DNA from: Mytilus edulis | Lineage: Eukaryota; Mollusca; Bivalvia; Mytilida; Mytilidae | Assembly: GCF_963676685.1 (NCBI RefSeq) | Contig: NC_092354.1 | Coordinates: forward strand, 38,906,193-38,970,192 | Direction of reading: 5' to 3' | DNA: 64,000 nucleotides | Shown here: positions 10,906-23,342 of the stretch, in pieces | Layout of the letters: the number at the start of each line of letters is the position of its first letter | Numbering within the stretch: the first letter of the stretch is position 1 | The notes under the pieces: model-generated | Told to the model about the DNA's origin: nothing | The model's input: only the letters and a program-made list of their open reading frames with translations | The model's database searches: none | Made by a program: the position numbers and the translations under genes

Positions 10906-12177
10906 ATGGGAAAGTAAACTGAAAGCGGTGAGAGCAGGCCATCAAAGTGATGTAGCAAGACTTTTAAGAAAATCTGTTAGAAACACTTTCGCAAAAGCAA
11001 ACAATCATTAGTGCCTTAGTTGAAGAAATTCTAAATTTAACAAAGGATGAGGATGTTGAGGATGAAATTCTACAAACAGATGAGTATAAATTTTTTCTGA
11101 ATACTAAAATAAGACATTCGTAAGAAATACTCAAATTCACCAACTTCAAATATTACCACCTTGCCTAATCTGAGTAATCAATCAACGGAAAATACAAATG
11201 AGCATAGTTCAGTACAAAATACATATAGCTCTGTTCAACAACAAATGTACCATGTTCCGCTCAACGTTACGCAAAATCACCAACTTCCGAAATTCACCTT
11301 ACCTACATTTACAGGAGATAAACTCATGTGGTAAACTTTTTGGGACTCGTTCGAATAATCTGTACACTATAATCCCACACTTACCGATATACAGAAATTC
11401 ACATTTTTGAAATCGCAACTTAGTAATGAAGCCGTTCGATGTATTGATGGACTACCGCTCACAAACAATAATTATACTGAAGCCATAAAACTGTTAAAAG
11501 AACGTTTTGGTCAGCCACATAAAATCACAAATGCCTACATGCAAGCCCTGTTAGAACTTCCTGCACTGCAATACAACCTTATTAACCTTCGAAATTATTA
11601 CGACAAACAAGAGGCATATATAAGAGGTCTAGAGTCATTAGGTAGGTCGGGAGACTCATATGGCGCACTGCTCATCCCAATCATGTTGAATAAGCTACCG
11701 TCAGCTATAAGACAAAATTTAGCAAGGGAAAACAGATCCGATAACTGGGAAATAAAGGAATTGAGACACGGAATACTGAAAGAAATCACAATTTTGGCAG
11801 CAGGAAAAGGCACCGAGGTACATTGTAGTTTTGAACATTTACCGTCTACAGAGTCATTTTTGACAAGCGTCAATAAAAGAGATTACCCGCGAATACAAGA
11901 TAGATTTGAAAACCACCAGAAACAAAGTAGTACAAATATTCATCAGAAACCTTGCATTTATTGCTACGATATGCACGACTCCGCAAAATGCTTAAAAGTT
12001 CCAGATTATGAACACTGTATAAAATTATCAAACACAATAAATTATGATTCTGTTGCTAAGGAACGCACCGTGCAAGTGAATGTAGATCTCAATTTCGTTG
12101 CCGACTCTGTAAGAAGAATCACCATACTAGTATATGTACCCAAAAAATCAACGAGGGAGCACAGCGTTCTTTCGTGA
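10906..12177 (+). pseudogene. BEL/Pao gag (DUF1759-like), broken
   Basis: The longest intact piece is 11407-12177 (256 codons). It carries the Pao gag signature FLKSQLSNEA (starting just upstream at 11401), then EAIKLLKERFGQPHKI and IPIMLNKLP, and ends in a Cys-rich CIYCYDMHDSAKCL zinc-knuckle-like region. Upstream pieces at about 10908-11340 (AGHQSDVARLL; ILNLTKDEDVEDEI; LPTFTGDKLMW) are in other frames or contain stops. Gag would form the particle that carries the element RNA. At least three disabling changes are visible. Confidence 0.75.
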
Positions 12178-12800
12178 CTGAAGAATTGGCTTTAAAACTA
12201 GACATGATGGCAATTGGTACCGAAGTGATTAATCTTTCTACATTTGGAAATACAAGTACTTAAGTTCGACACTTACCGAGAGCAATTATATACGTTGAAC
12301 CAATAGAAGGAGAGAAAATACTCATTGAAGTTTTAGTAGTTTCTACTATAGCAAGTCCGATCACAAATTATAGTGTAAATGATACCCGAGATTGCAAACA
12401 TCTAAAAGGATTAGGATTAGCACACCCAATCACGAACCACAACAATTTTAGTATATCTTTACTGATAGGAGCAGATTTTTACTGGGATTTTATAGAAGAT
12501 ACCGTTATTAGGGGAAAAGGTCCGACAGCTGTTAAGTCTAAATTTGGTTACCAGTTGTCTAGTCCGACATCACCAGTTTTGATTCGTAAATCGGGAGCCG
12601 TATGAATTTGTAACATTATGACAAATATTAAACCGGAATAGTTTAAAGTAGAGTCAGTAGGAGAAGTCGACACAGAACATGAGGACGAAAATATCGACTC
12701 TTTGAACATGTACCAGAAAATATCAGTAGAATTTCAAGAAAATAGATACGTAGCGAAGTTGCATGGAAACACAATCACGAGACCTTAACACAAAATGTTG
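12160..12800 (+). pseudogene. BEL/Pao protease region (DUF1758/A17-like), broken
   Basis: Frame pieces resemble the aspartic-protease region that follows Pao gag: LLIGADFYWDFIEDTVIRG near 12460-12520, then KFGYQLSSP. A later piece, EFQENRYVAKLHGNTITRP (12728-12785), corresponds to the lead-in to reverse transcriptase, after which homology stops. Stops and frameshifts are frequent. Confidence 0.55.
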
Positions 12801-12888
12801 TATTTACAAAACAGAGAACTGAAAACGTTAAAGAGTTTCATAAAAAAAAAGTAGAGACAACAAAATCAACATCCGGGTCGGAGATATT

Positions 12889-13143
12889 GTGCAAGTTCAC
12901 GACGAAAAACCACGAACTCGGTGGAAAATAGCAATTGTTGAAGAATTAGTTGTTGGAAATGATGGATTAATCAGATCTGCAATTACTAGAACTGACAGTG
13001 GTCGTACGATTCGTCCGATCGTCAAACTTTATCCGCTACAGATCCACAAAGCGGATCTACCAAATAAAGCAGATGAGGCGAATGAGGGTGATTCCAGAAG
13101 TGCCTATGCGAAAGGCAGCTATGCGTGCAAAGAAGAACATTAA
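12889..13143 (+). pseudogene. BEL/Pao integrase tail (DUF5641-like)
   Basis: 84 codons with VGDIVQVHDEKPRTRWKIA (starting a little upstream), then RSAITRTDSGRTIRPIVKLYPL, the hallmark of the C-terminal domain of Pao integrases. The catalytic RT/RH/IN part that should precede it is missing, so this is a remnant of a deletion. Confidence 0.75.
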
Positions 13144-13351
13144 AACTTGGACAAATTCTTAGACATTAATTTTGTGTATGATTTTAAAATCGTTATAGAG
13201 ACTGCTAATTTTCAATTTTATCATAGTGATTTCTATAGACAGTAATTGCCTATCATATTTAAAATCGTCGTTTTTCGTTTCATATATATGGACAGTTAGA
13301 AAAATATTTTAATTTTATACAAAGATATATTTTTGCGCCCCCGCTCAAGTA

Positions 13352-13614
13352 TGTTGAGAATATAGTGCAAATGTTAACTTTGCTCATTGTTGAAGGCCGT
13401 ACGGTGACCTATAGTTGTTAATGTCTGTGTCATTTTGGTCTTTTGTGGATAGTTGTCTCATTGGCAATCATACCACATCTTCTTTTTTATAACGTTATGT
13501 TTCCCGTATTTACGTCTTATGTTTAAGACGTTACTTTGTACCTTTGTATGGGGCCTTCGATATAGATTTTGATCATAAAAAGTAACACAAGACTTATTTG
13601 TTTATTACAATACA
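13352..13614 (+). repeat. 3' LTR of BEL/Pao element, split by a SINE-like repeat
   Basis: Starts 'tgttgagaatatagtgcaaa' and ends 'attacaataca'. It is interrupted after 'gttaac' at 13378 and resumes with 'aacgttatg' at about 13491. The two halves match the left LTR pieces. Confidence 0.8.
13379..13490 (+). mobile_element. SINE-like mussel repeat inserted in the LTR
   Basis: Contains 'ttgaaggccgtacggtgacc', 'ttgtctcattggcaatcata' and 'ccacatcttctttt', shared with copies at about 13890-13990, 21395-21480 (opposite strand), 43727-43770 (opposite) and 63555-63620. Flanking taac is duplicated (4 bp). No coding capacity. Confidence 0.6.
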
Positions 13615-16051
13615 AGCATATTGGGCCATGAATTACTGTCGTTCTTAAATTTTAACATAATTTTACAAACTCATAAAGGTTTGGTACCATTAAAACGTTT
13701 AATCCCGCTGCAAATGTATGCACCTGTCCTACGTCAGGAATCTGATATACAGTAGTTGTCGTCTGTTAATGTAGTTCATACGTGTTTCTCGTTTCTCTTT
13801 TTTATATAGATTAGACCGTTGGTTTTCCCGTTTGAATGGTTTTACACTATTAATTTGGGGCCCTGTATAGCTTGCCATGGTATGAGCCAAGGCTCTGTGT
13901 TGAAGGCCGTACCTTGACCTACAATGGTTTACTTTTATAAATTGTTACTTGGATGGAGAGTTGTCTCATTGGCACTCATACCACATCTTCCTATATATAC
14001 ATACAGAAGAAGAGATTGTAGCTTTACACACATTTTCAAAAAAGTTCTTTACAACATTTGAACTTCAATATTATCTTGCATATCTTATGAAAGATAGAAT
14101 TAGATCAAATGTATGAGCCTGTGTCAGATCTTCGGACTCCTTTGTAATTTTTCTTACGATACAGTGTAAAATATGTTCCCTATACGGCTATACCACCTAT
14201 TTTTCTTTTAGGAAAGACTTCAATATCTCATAAAAGGCTTTTTTACCAAAATTAAAACAGATTCTATAGTTCTTTTCTTTTGATATGAGACCCAAATAAT
14301 ACCAGTGCAAATATAAGGTAAAATTCCGAGACAGGCTTTTCCCGTCCTTCAAAATATTACTATCTCGAAAAGGAGCTACATAATCTATCAATATTTTTAG
14401 CCTATTTTTTTTTTAAGAATGATTTTCCGACCTATAATAATTACAATTTTAAATTCCTAAGTATATTCTTAAAACAAGTGACCATTCGTTGATATTAATG
14501 TCAATCATTTTACGACTATGACTAACTTTTTACTCGTATGGTATTTCAATATTCCTGGTATCTAGTAGATTTCGTGTGTTGGTCAAAGTTGTTGGGGCAA
14601 ATGCAGACTACAATTATAATGGTTCTACTACAGAAAGATATAGATGTTGGTCTTACGATTTGTGAGGGTTTTTCAATATATGTTTCTAGTAAAATTATTT
14701 TTGTCAGTGAAGAATAAGAAACTTCCAAAAAAGTTTGAGTCAAGTGAAAAGGAATTCTGATAAAATAAGGATAAGAAGTTTAGAAACTAAAAATTGATTG
14801 ATTCTGGTCAAAATAATCGTATTTGAAAGAATAAAAAGTTGTTACCTTGTTGGTTTCAATTATTCACGAGACAAACTGTTTAAAAACCAAATCGTTAGCG
14901 CGATTTTTTTTAAACCAAAAGTCTTTATCTAAAAGCTTAAAGTAGATGGTGGTCTAAATCAAAATCCAGAAAATTTTCCAATAATTTGTCAAAATATAGT
15001 TTATATCATGCTTTTCTCAAAAACATATTAAATAGTATGGGTCACTAGGCTTTTTTCGCGCTTCGAATTGTGCAGAATTGTGACATTTTGTATAGATTAT
15101 GCATGAAAAAAAAACAACGTTTTGCGTGATAAAACGAAAATTACACCATAATATTTAAGATTAAATATGAGAAGGTAGCTCTAATAATATGCTTTCAGAT
15201 AAGAAAAAGAAGAGGTGGGGTCACCTGATTCGTTTTCCTGCTATATAATAAAATAGGAAAATTTTCATCACATAATATATAAAAGCTACTTGATCTGAGT
15301 TATCTTCTGTTATATCTGGGTTATCTCTCCTTGTTTGGCATGTTGAACAAAAGTGAATTCAACAAAAATATATATTTTTTTTAAATACAGCCGTAAATAT
15401 GATAAAACACATAATTTGCTATATTAAAATGAAAAGTCATACTACTCTCGAGATTTGCACATTTCATTAAGTATCAAGAAAAGAGACAGGAATAGATCAT
15501 GATTAAACCCATGTGAATAAACACTCAGACTATTTAATCTAATTTTAATGATAAAAAACAAATATTAAAAAAAAAACAAAAAAAAAACAAAAAAAAACAA
15601 CAAACAAACAAAAAAACACAAATGTATCACTGTAAATATTATGTCCACTTTTTTAAACATAATTTTCTATGTATAATTTATTTAGATATAATTCGTTTAT
15701 ATGCCTATATGTATATACTGCAAAAAGTGCAAACATTGATTAGCTATACCAAACTGTTATGTTATATATGGAGAAGATGAATAAGTATCTGTTTATTAGA
15801 CTTTTTACGGTTTTTAAACAACGCTTAATAATGTTATATGTGGAGAACATGAATAAGTATATGTTTATTACACCTTATACGGTTTTTAAACGACGCTTGA
15901 TAATTAAAGTTTTACCTGATTTGTTTACACAAAGGTATACACATAAACGATTCGTTAAGTTTATTTTACCGAATAGACATAATCAGGTTCAAAGCATTCA
16001 AGTGAAACATTTAAATGACGACAGAAAGAAAAAGAAAACTATTCGAACTTA
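13615..16051. other. Non-coding stretch with repeat fragments
   Basis: Holds a second SINE-like copy at about 13830-13990 ('ttgaaggccgtaccttgacc' ... 'ttgtctcattggcactcata'), an A-rich run at 15565-15620, and a ~72-bp tandem duplication at 15756-15900 ('atgaataagtat.tgtttatta' twice). A 97-codon open frame at 15759-16052 reads through that duplication and shows no domain. Confidence 0.55.
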
Positions 16052-16437
16052 GGCCGCATTTCTTTCTAACCAAATTTTTGTAAACGTTGTGTCGCGTTTG
16101 TTGCTGTTTTCTAAACGCTACATAAGTAGAAACAGATACATCGTTTAATAAGTCTTTAACGACCCTGTTTGCACTTTCAATAAATCATGCACATGTTGTT
16201 GGTAAAAAGACTTTTTTACAAACGTAGAAACAAATACTTCGTTTAATCAGGTTGAAGTTAGAAACAAATCCAGCGTTTGTACTAACAAACGACAAACGAC
16301 AAACTGCAGACGCATTTTTAGCGTTTGTGTTGTTTGTCAAAGTTTATGTAAACTACGAAACGTATAATTGAAAGAAATTATCAAAACATGTGCACGCTTA
16401 GCCGTTTTCATCGTTTGTGTTAGAAAGAAATGCACCC
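16052..16437. mobile_element. Harbinger-like MITE with TTA duplication
   Basis: Terminal inverted repeats: left ggccgcatttctttctaac, right gttagaaagaaatgcaccc. Both sides carry TTA (16049-16051 and 16438-16440). The interior has repeated 'cgtttgt'/'acaaacg' words in both orientations and no transposase. Confidence 0.75.
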
Positions 16438-16446
16438 TTAATATGT

Positions 16447-17620
16447 CTTTATCAATTGCTTCTATAAACGTAAATGGTTAACGAAACAATAAAAAAACGA
16501 GATATGATTAGTTTTAAAAAGTTTGATATTATTTGTCTTCAAGAAACACATTGTTCAAAATATGATATTGATAACTGGGGTAATGACTGGAAAAAATTTG
16601 GGGGAGGTGAATCAGTTTGGAATTGCAGAACTTCTGAATCAAGGGGCGTGGGATTCCTTTTGCAAAAGAATTTTTCAGAAAATGTAACTTTTATTAATCA
16701 CGATGAAAACGGAAGATGTCAAATGTGTGACATAAAAAAGATAATGCTGTATATCATATTATTAATGTATATACAACGAACAACGGTTCCGAAAGAAAGA
16801 CTTTTTACGAATATTTGCGTAACTTAAATAAAGTGTATGACGATGACAGCGTTCAACACTACACCGTATTATTAGGAGAATTTAATTGTACTTTAGACAA
16901 AAAATAGACAGAATACCATCACATCAAAATAATGACGTCGGTACAATTGAATTTGATTTTTTTTTATTGTGATATGAATTAGATGATGTATGGAGATCTC
17001 GATTTCCAGATACAAAACGGTATACGTTTCAGAGAGGAAACTCGAAGTCTCGTATTGATTTTATTTTCTGCAGCAAATCTTTGAATAATAAAATATTGAA
17101 CACTCGTATATCTCATTTCCCATTTAGTGATCACGAAATAGTTACATAAAAAATTAAGCTAGATGATATAAAAAGAGGGCTGGGTATGTGGATTATGAAT
17201 TTAAATACAATTAAATCTGAACAGTTTTCAAATGCTTTTAAAATCTTTTGGGAAGGATGGAAAAATAGTAAAGACAATATAATGATATACAAGAATGGTG
17301 GGATAGTACCAAAAAGTAAAATAAAATTTCTAACAATTGATGTTAGTAAAACAATGAATCGAGTATATAATAACAATAATAAAAACGACTTGAAGCATTA
17401 AAATTAGTAGAATTTTTTTTTTCACCAATTCTAGAATAACCGAAATTGAAAGCGAAATTAAGGATATTTATACAAATTTGACAGAATCTGCGAAAATTAG
17501 GGCAAAAATTAAATGGTCAGAAGAAGGTGAAAAATCTACGAAATTTTATTTTTAGTCTAGAAAAGGAAAATGGCCGAAACAAGTTATGGAATCGTATAAA
17601 AACAAAAACGGGTGAGTAAA
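16447..17620 (+). pseudogene. LINE (L1/Tx1-like) endonuclease remnant
   Basis: Reads as an APE-type endonuclease in several frames: FDIICLQETHCS with the catalytic Glu of the LQE motif, SRGVGFLL, then past frameshifts LLGEFNCTLD (D of the family GDFN changed to E), YTFQRGNSKSRIDFIFCS and ISHFPFSDHEIV with the SDH motif. The following part has AKIKWSEEGEKSTKFYF, the linker before reverse transcriptase. The RT domain is missing. In-frame stops, a one-base run change near 16500 and several frameshifts show it is dead. The longest open pieces are 16474-16827 and 17186-17401. Confidence 0.75.
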
Positions 17621-20600
17621 ATGTATGTAAACCCCAAATCGACAACAACACACGACTACTACATATGTATCAACAAACGAATTACATTTAAATATTTGCA
17701 GTTTGCATTTTAATCGGAGTAGTTTATGACCTAATATAACTATTTCTTGCCTTTCAGTTAAAACTTGGTAACGTCAAGTTTGTTTGTTTTTTTTCAAAAG
17801 AAAGACTTATCCGTTAGAAAGGAAAACCTTCAATAAAGGTATCTTAAAAAGATTGAATTATTGAAACACTAAGTAAGGTATCTTTGATAATGAAAATGTA
17901 TGTTTAAACAGACGTTCAAAGGGGAGACAATTAGAGAAAGACAGGTAATGATATGATCAATAGAAGAAAAAGAAAACCACAAATAAAATAACATCACACA
18001 AAAGTCTGTCATTTGTTTTGTTAACTTTAAATTGAAAATTTATTTCATGTGAATACGTATATTTAGATTATTTTTACACCTACCTATAACAAATATATTT
18101 AATGTTTGCATTAGTAGTTTACCGATATTCAAATATCATAAAATGAAATCAAGTTACCAAACAATAACATTGACTTAAACAATAAATGTGTCTTGTTTTC
18201 TTTTACAGTAACTGCGAATGAAAAAAAGAAACATACCTTAGAGCTTCATATTTCATTTTTAAAATCCTAATGTGCTAGTTTTTCACATTTATGTACCTAT
18301 GCAAGAATGTATATTTAAAAGTAATGTAACTTGTAAATCGATAGCAAATCACGTGTTATATATACTCATCGAAGATAGTTGAATACAGTTTTAAATATAA
18401 TTTACGAGACGCCCTAGTCATGATTAAAAACATTCAGTGGTATTGTAATGGATGAGATTGAACAGAACGTTATAGTTTGATATTTTGACTTTTGCTTTTG
18501 ATAATTCGAAATGAGAATAACATATTGAATTTTAAATGTGGTTATATGTATGGTGCATTGTCGTTTGTTTTTTGTTGCACTTCAGTGTTTCTGTTGTTTC
18601 GTTGTTTTTCTCTTATAGTTGATGTGTTTCCCTCGGTTTAAGTTTGTAACCCGGATTTGTTTTCGCTCAATCGATTTAAGGCTTTTAAACAGCGGTATAC
18701 TATTGTTGCCTATATTTAGTTTCTACAAAGACATGCAAGCGTTTAAATCCCTCATTTTATCCCAAATTGTGTTCAATTATGCATGCTATACTTGTTCGAC
18801 ATCTTTGATGCTGGAAAGTGCCAAATATTTGTGTAAACTTTGGGTTAAAAACTGCGAAATAACGACATTATTGATATCGTCCGAGACGTCGTACAATGCC
18901 TTACATGATCATAAACTAATTTGATGTATTTGTCTTTCGCTAACATACATCACTTTTGTGTAAAACATTATTTATAAACCTTCTAATTTTTTGGAACGAT
19001 CTTGCGAATGAGATTAGTTATGATAATCAAACCTTTCCAGACATGCAAATCGACCAGTTATATTTAATCAAGGGATAGTATGATTCTTGGACCCCATCAA
19101 AACGGCATTTTGATGTAAAAATCGAATGGGCTAAAACAAAATGCGTGCTTAGTGAGATTCATCAATTTCTTATCCATAACGGTTAACCAATTCGTGATGG
19201 CATCCGTAACATTTTTAAAAGGATGGTGTCATCTTCACCACTTGGAGTTCTTTGTTTAACATCTTCTTTGTATGTTGCAGCCATCTATCAAGGAAATCTT
19301 GATAGAAAAAGCAAGATTAGGAGAAGTGTATCAACTGTGAGATAAATATTGCATATGCCAGCGCAGCTGTAATGTTGCTACATAGAATTAAAACATCACA
19401 ATTATGAATCTTAAATCATCTCTTTTCTTGTAAAGTTTTGTTTTCAATCGACCTTCATTGTCAATTTTAGATTTATGTCAAGATGGGAGGCAGACTTAAT
19501 TGTTTTTGTTCAAACTCACATAGGGACCAACATTTGAATCATTTAGTGAAAAGACATCATCAACAATGCAGAACTTGAAGTTAAATGAGTGTGAAAGCTG
19601 CTTTTAATCTTCCTTATCCTGTATGAAGTCAGCTCCATATGAATAAAATTACAGTCGGTAAGAAGAGGCTCACAAATTGTTCTAATTAAAATGACGATTG
19701 TTTGTTGAAAAACACGCCCTCAAAATGTAACAAATATGTTGTCAATAAAAAAATCAAGCATTTTGACAATATCAATTTCAGAGAATTTGTCATATAAATA
19801 CGAGTGCTTTTTACAACAGGGTACAATTTATCCCACAATAAAACACGTTACTTGAATCTAATTGGCCATTCTTTTTTATGAAACAAAGCAAAACGAATTC
19901 TTTTAAATTGTCTTAGCAGATGTGAAATACTTATGAAATGACAGGCAGTTTTACAATAATGTTGAAACTGAGCTTTGATTTCTCTTAAGTTTAAGGGATG
20001 TTCAATTGGCACTTTTGCATTTATCCATCTATTAAGTTCTTTCCATAGGTCAAATACTGTTTAGAATAGAATAGATGGTATATTAAAACAAAAGTACATA
20101 TATTGCTCCGTATAACCTTCAATTTTGTAAAGGATTAAATATGTCCCAAATATCATGCGAGTGACCCTCTATTGAAGCCATTGTACTTTTGATAGAGAAG
20201 AAAATATTTTATATTATTAAGTATTACAAAAGACGTACTTTTATGGGCCGGGACCCCTAAAGTAAGAGAAGGCCGTAATTTTGAAAAAATTCATAACTGG
20301 TGTTGAAGTCATTCTATTGAGTATTTTCTGGTAAAAATGTGACGAAAATAGGATTTCAATGTAGCCCTTCAAGTTTAATACATATCATCAAAATTTATTT
20401 ATTACAAATGAAATAGTATGCCGTACCAAACATCTCCCTTCCTTCATTACTATGTTGGGGATTTTCAAAACTTTCTTATTTGAAAGGCTATAAATTTAGT
20501 TGACCCTTCGATATTTATCTGAGTTATAAAACTAAGTATTCAATAGGCCATAAAACTTCAGATATTTCCTTATGCTAAATTTTCAACCTTTATACCAATC

Positions 20601-20754
20601 TTTTTTTGTAAATAAAAGCATGAAAACAAAATCTTATCATTTCATGTTAAACCACATTTTAATGCTTAAAATGTATCATTGAGCGCTAAAAAACATGTTC
20701 AATCACGCGTGCACATTGCCTGTCTAAATTCTGTCAAAATATGGAGAACAATTA
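17621..20754. other. Non-coding stretch with one dispersed repeat
   Basis: At about 18540-18740 lies a dispersed mussel repeat ending 'ggtatactattgttgcctat', related to copies at 33655-33790 (opposite strand) and 34600-34735. Nothing else recognised. Confidence 0.5.
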
Positions 20755-21155
20755 AATATTATATAAGATATCTGACATATTATAAATTATATAAGATATC
20801 TGAGATGTAATATAATATATCAGATATCTTATATAATATATCATATATCTTATATCATTTATCAGATATCTTATATCATATATCAGATATCTTATATAAT
20901 ATATAAGATATCTAATATAAAATATAAGATATCTTATTCTATTTATAAGATATCTTATATAATTTCATTTTTATAAGATATCTTATATACTTTATAAGAT
21001 ATCTCTTAAAGGTAATAAGATATCTTATAAATATATTTTATATAGGGTATCTTTTATACTTTATAAAATATCTTATAAACTATATAAGATATCTCATAAC
21101 TATATAAGATATCTCATAAACTATATAAGATAACTTGTAAAGTTTATGAGATATC
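20755..21155. repeat. Palindromic GATATC tandem array
   Basis: About 20 spaced copies of a self-complementary core, mostly 'ataagatatcttat' with variants such as agatatct and tatcagata. Each copy is a perfect or near-perfect palindrome and so are joins of copies. The single strand would fold into many hairpins. Confidence 0.85.
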
Positions 21156-21389
21156 TTGAAGTTAGAAAAATAGCAAAACGGCTTGCCATATGTTTGTCTC
21201 CGAGTCGACGATATAAATAATCATCCAATCAGCTAGAAGCCATACAGGATTTTATTCTAAGTACCATCTTGTGGTAGAAAACATTCCGGTAAAATGTAAA
21301 CAAATAACTGCGCTCTTGTAACCTATAGCAGGAAACAGCTCCAACATGCATATGTTTTTTTTTTAAATTTCAGTTACTATAGAAATATG

Positions 21390-21680
21390 GAGATGTGGTA
21401 TGATTGCCAATGAGACAACTGTCCACCAAAGTTCAAATAAAGTGGATGTAAGCAATTGTCTTCGACAATGAGAAAAAACCTTATCGTGTCGTCGGCTATA
21501 AAAGGCCCCGACATGAACAGTATGAATCAATTCAAATGAGAAATCTAACGGTCTAATTTATAACAAACACATTTGCGAAAATACAAATAAGACACACATG
21601 AACCGACGATAAACACTGAACTACAGACTCAAAACTCGTTGCAGGCACATCTCCAATGTGGCAGGGTTAAATATGTTTTG
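21390..21680 (-). mobile_element. SINE-like mussel repeat
   Basis: Begins 'gatgtggtatgattgccaat' and 'gagacaactgtccacc', the reverse complement of the repeat at 13379-13490, and continues into 'tgtggcagggttaaatatgt', also seen in variant form near 41540. It lies just downstream of TRIM-A. Confidence 0.6.
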
Positions 21681-21830
21681 ATAATTTTAAGTGGACATAC
21701 ATTATTTCCTAAAAAAAGAAGGAAAACGATTGCTTTATCATATAAAACAGTCATATATTTTCTACAGAAACGATTAGATGATATCAAATAAATTGTTACT
21801 CAGCTTTATTTTTTTCAACAGTTTATAAGT

Positions 21831-23342
21831 TTATTTTGTCTGCAAGAATTGAAATGTTGCGGCAAAGGTATTATCATGAAAGCAAATCAAAACGAGCTCT
21901 TTTTGTTTTCCAATGAAAATTCCAGTTGGAGAATTGAAACTGCCTTCGGTTCTTAGAATTTCTTCAGCGGATTTTCCATCGCATTTTATTTTAAGAATAT
22001 TGCCTGATGAAGTTCCGACAACAAGGATATTGCCTTCATAGTCAACACATACGCCACTAGGACATTTTAGGTCCGACCTCTTGAATTTCCAATAAATTCG
22101 TTGTTCCAAATCGCAACACACTACTTCGTTTTTCTTCCAGTCGGTATAAAATAAACGCGAAGAATGAAATGTAATGTATTTAGCGTCATGAAACTTCATT
22201 TCTATTGTTTTGACAAGTTTTCCCTTTAAGTCAAATATTTGGAATCCAACTTTCTGGATTGCAACAATTAAGTTTGGATCGTTGAAGGTTATAGCGGTAC
22301 AAATACCATCTGAAGTACAGAAACTCTCCATTACCTTGCCCTTAGATGTAGAAATTTCTATAACCTGAATTGTACTTCGAACGGGGAAATTCAAAGCTAC
22401 AGTTTTATTCGCAACCTCACATACATCCCATGGGTTATCGAACAACTTTATTGTTCGAGATTTAACGCCATCGCTCTGATAGACAACAAGACACTTATTT
22501 TCATATTCTGTGAATAGAAGCTCCCCATTAGAAAGAATGGTGCATCCATTTATATTGATGTAATCAGTTGATTCAGTTACGAACTTTTGTTGTAGTGTCA
22601 GCTTTGTCGTTGACGAAAACCTTGTGGTTTCGAATTCGGTCACTCTAGATTTAGGGTTAATAACTCGTTTAGTATCTTTAGTTTCAAGAGATTTACCTTC
22701 CCCACCTCTAATGGAGGCACTTTTTGCTCCCTTAGCACTAGCTCCGAGTGAATTTGCTGTCCAGGTTTGAGCTTGTGAAAACTTAGAATCGTAATGGTTC
22801 TCACATATAATGCGTGTGTCGGCAAACTCTTCCACAAACGACTCGAAATGCTTGATATCTAAGTCCCTTGTAAATTGTATTTTATACATCCCTAGTTTCT
22901 TGCCTATTCCTGATATAGACGATCCAATAGAATCAAGTCTTTTTTGTAGTGATATAGTCCCAAGAAACATCTGTAAGTCGGATGCAAATTGTTTCATATT
23001 TGAAATATTATCTCTGATACTTGTGCACTGAACGGTTAAAGCATCTAGTTCATTGTATTTTTCTGTTAGTTCATTCTTACAACAATCAGATGATTTTGCA
23101 ATACTTTCAATAAGCCTTTTTTCAAAAACATCAAGGCAGCTGCTTACACTTTTTCGAAATTCTTTAACCTCAGATTCTAATTTTTGTCGTTGCTTTTTGA
23201 CTCTGTCGTAGTATTGTACTTGGTCTTGTTTCAAAATATCCAGGGTTTCAACAACAGAACATGCACTGTCTTCAAGCTTTTTAACAGTAGATGATTGTTT
23301 TGAGTTCTTGATATCCTGATATGTGGATTGAATCTTGCACAA
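21831..23342 (-). CDS. TRIM-like protein A (coiled coil + beta-propeller), 5' incomplete
   Basis: 503 codons. Residues ~15-190 are coiled-coil rich (KKQRQKLESEVKEFRKS). A Ser/Lys-rich linker follows (~200-255), then a C-terminal propeller-like region (~260-500) with NHL/TRIM-type repeats such as GNILVVGTSSGNILKI and SPTGIFIG. The C-terminal half is nearly identical to TRIM-B at 37766-39475. Unlike TRIM-B there is no B-box: homology ends near residue 10, the first codon is TTG, no ATG occurs before the coiled coil, and a stop lies ~45 bp upstream. It is therefore either an internal/last exon whose upstream exons I could not find, or a 5'-truncated duplicate. Bivalve TRIM-like proteins are widely expanded and linked by inference to innate immunity; the RING E3 module is not visible here. 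Confidence 0.75.
   Translation of the reverse strand: MCKIQSTYQDIKNSKQSSTVKKLEDSACSVVETLDILKQDQVQYYDRVKKQRQKLESEVKEFRKSVSSCLDVFEKRLIESIAKSSDCCKNELTEKYNELDALTVQCTSIRDNISNMKQFASDLQMFLGTISLQKRLDSIGSSISGIGKKLGMYKIQFTRDLDIKHFESFVEEFADTRIICENHYDSKFSQAQTWTANSLGASAKGAKSASIRGGEGKSLETKDTKRVINPKSRVTEFETTRFSSTTKLTLQQKFVTESTDYININGCTILSNGELLFTEYENKCLVVYQSDGVKSRTIKLFDNPWDVCEVANKTVALNFPVRSTIQVIEISTSKGKVMESFCTSDGICTAITFNDPNLIVAIQKVGFQIFDLKGKLVKTIEMKFHDAKYITFHSSRLFYTDWKKNEVVCCDLEQRIYWKFKRSDLKCPSGVCVDYEGNILVVGTSSGNILKIKCDGKSAEEILRTEGSFNSPTGIFIGKQKELVLICFHDNTFAATFQFLQTK

Larger units (their letters stand above)
7157..13614 (+). mobile_element. Degenerate BEL/Pao LTR retrotransposon with nested insertions
   Basis: The two LTRs start 'tgtt(a/g)agaata.agtgcaaatgttaac' (7157 and 13352) and end 'attacaataca' (10887 and 13614). 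Flanks are agcac on the left and agcat on the right, a 5-bp target duplication with one change, the size typical of this class. Inside, a primer-binding-like site (from 10891) is followed by broken gag, a DUF1758/A17-type protease region and the DUF5641-like tail of the integrase. Reverse transcriptase, RNase H and the integrase core are missing, apparently by one internal deletion near 12780-12840. The left LTR has swollen from about 260 bp to 3.7 kb by two insertions. The element cannot move on its own. Confidence 0.8.

Noticed and set aside
15759..16052. 97-codon frame with an internally repeated peptide
   Set aside because: Reads through a 72-bp tandem duplication and stops at the MITE border; no known domain.
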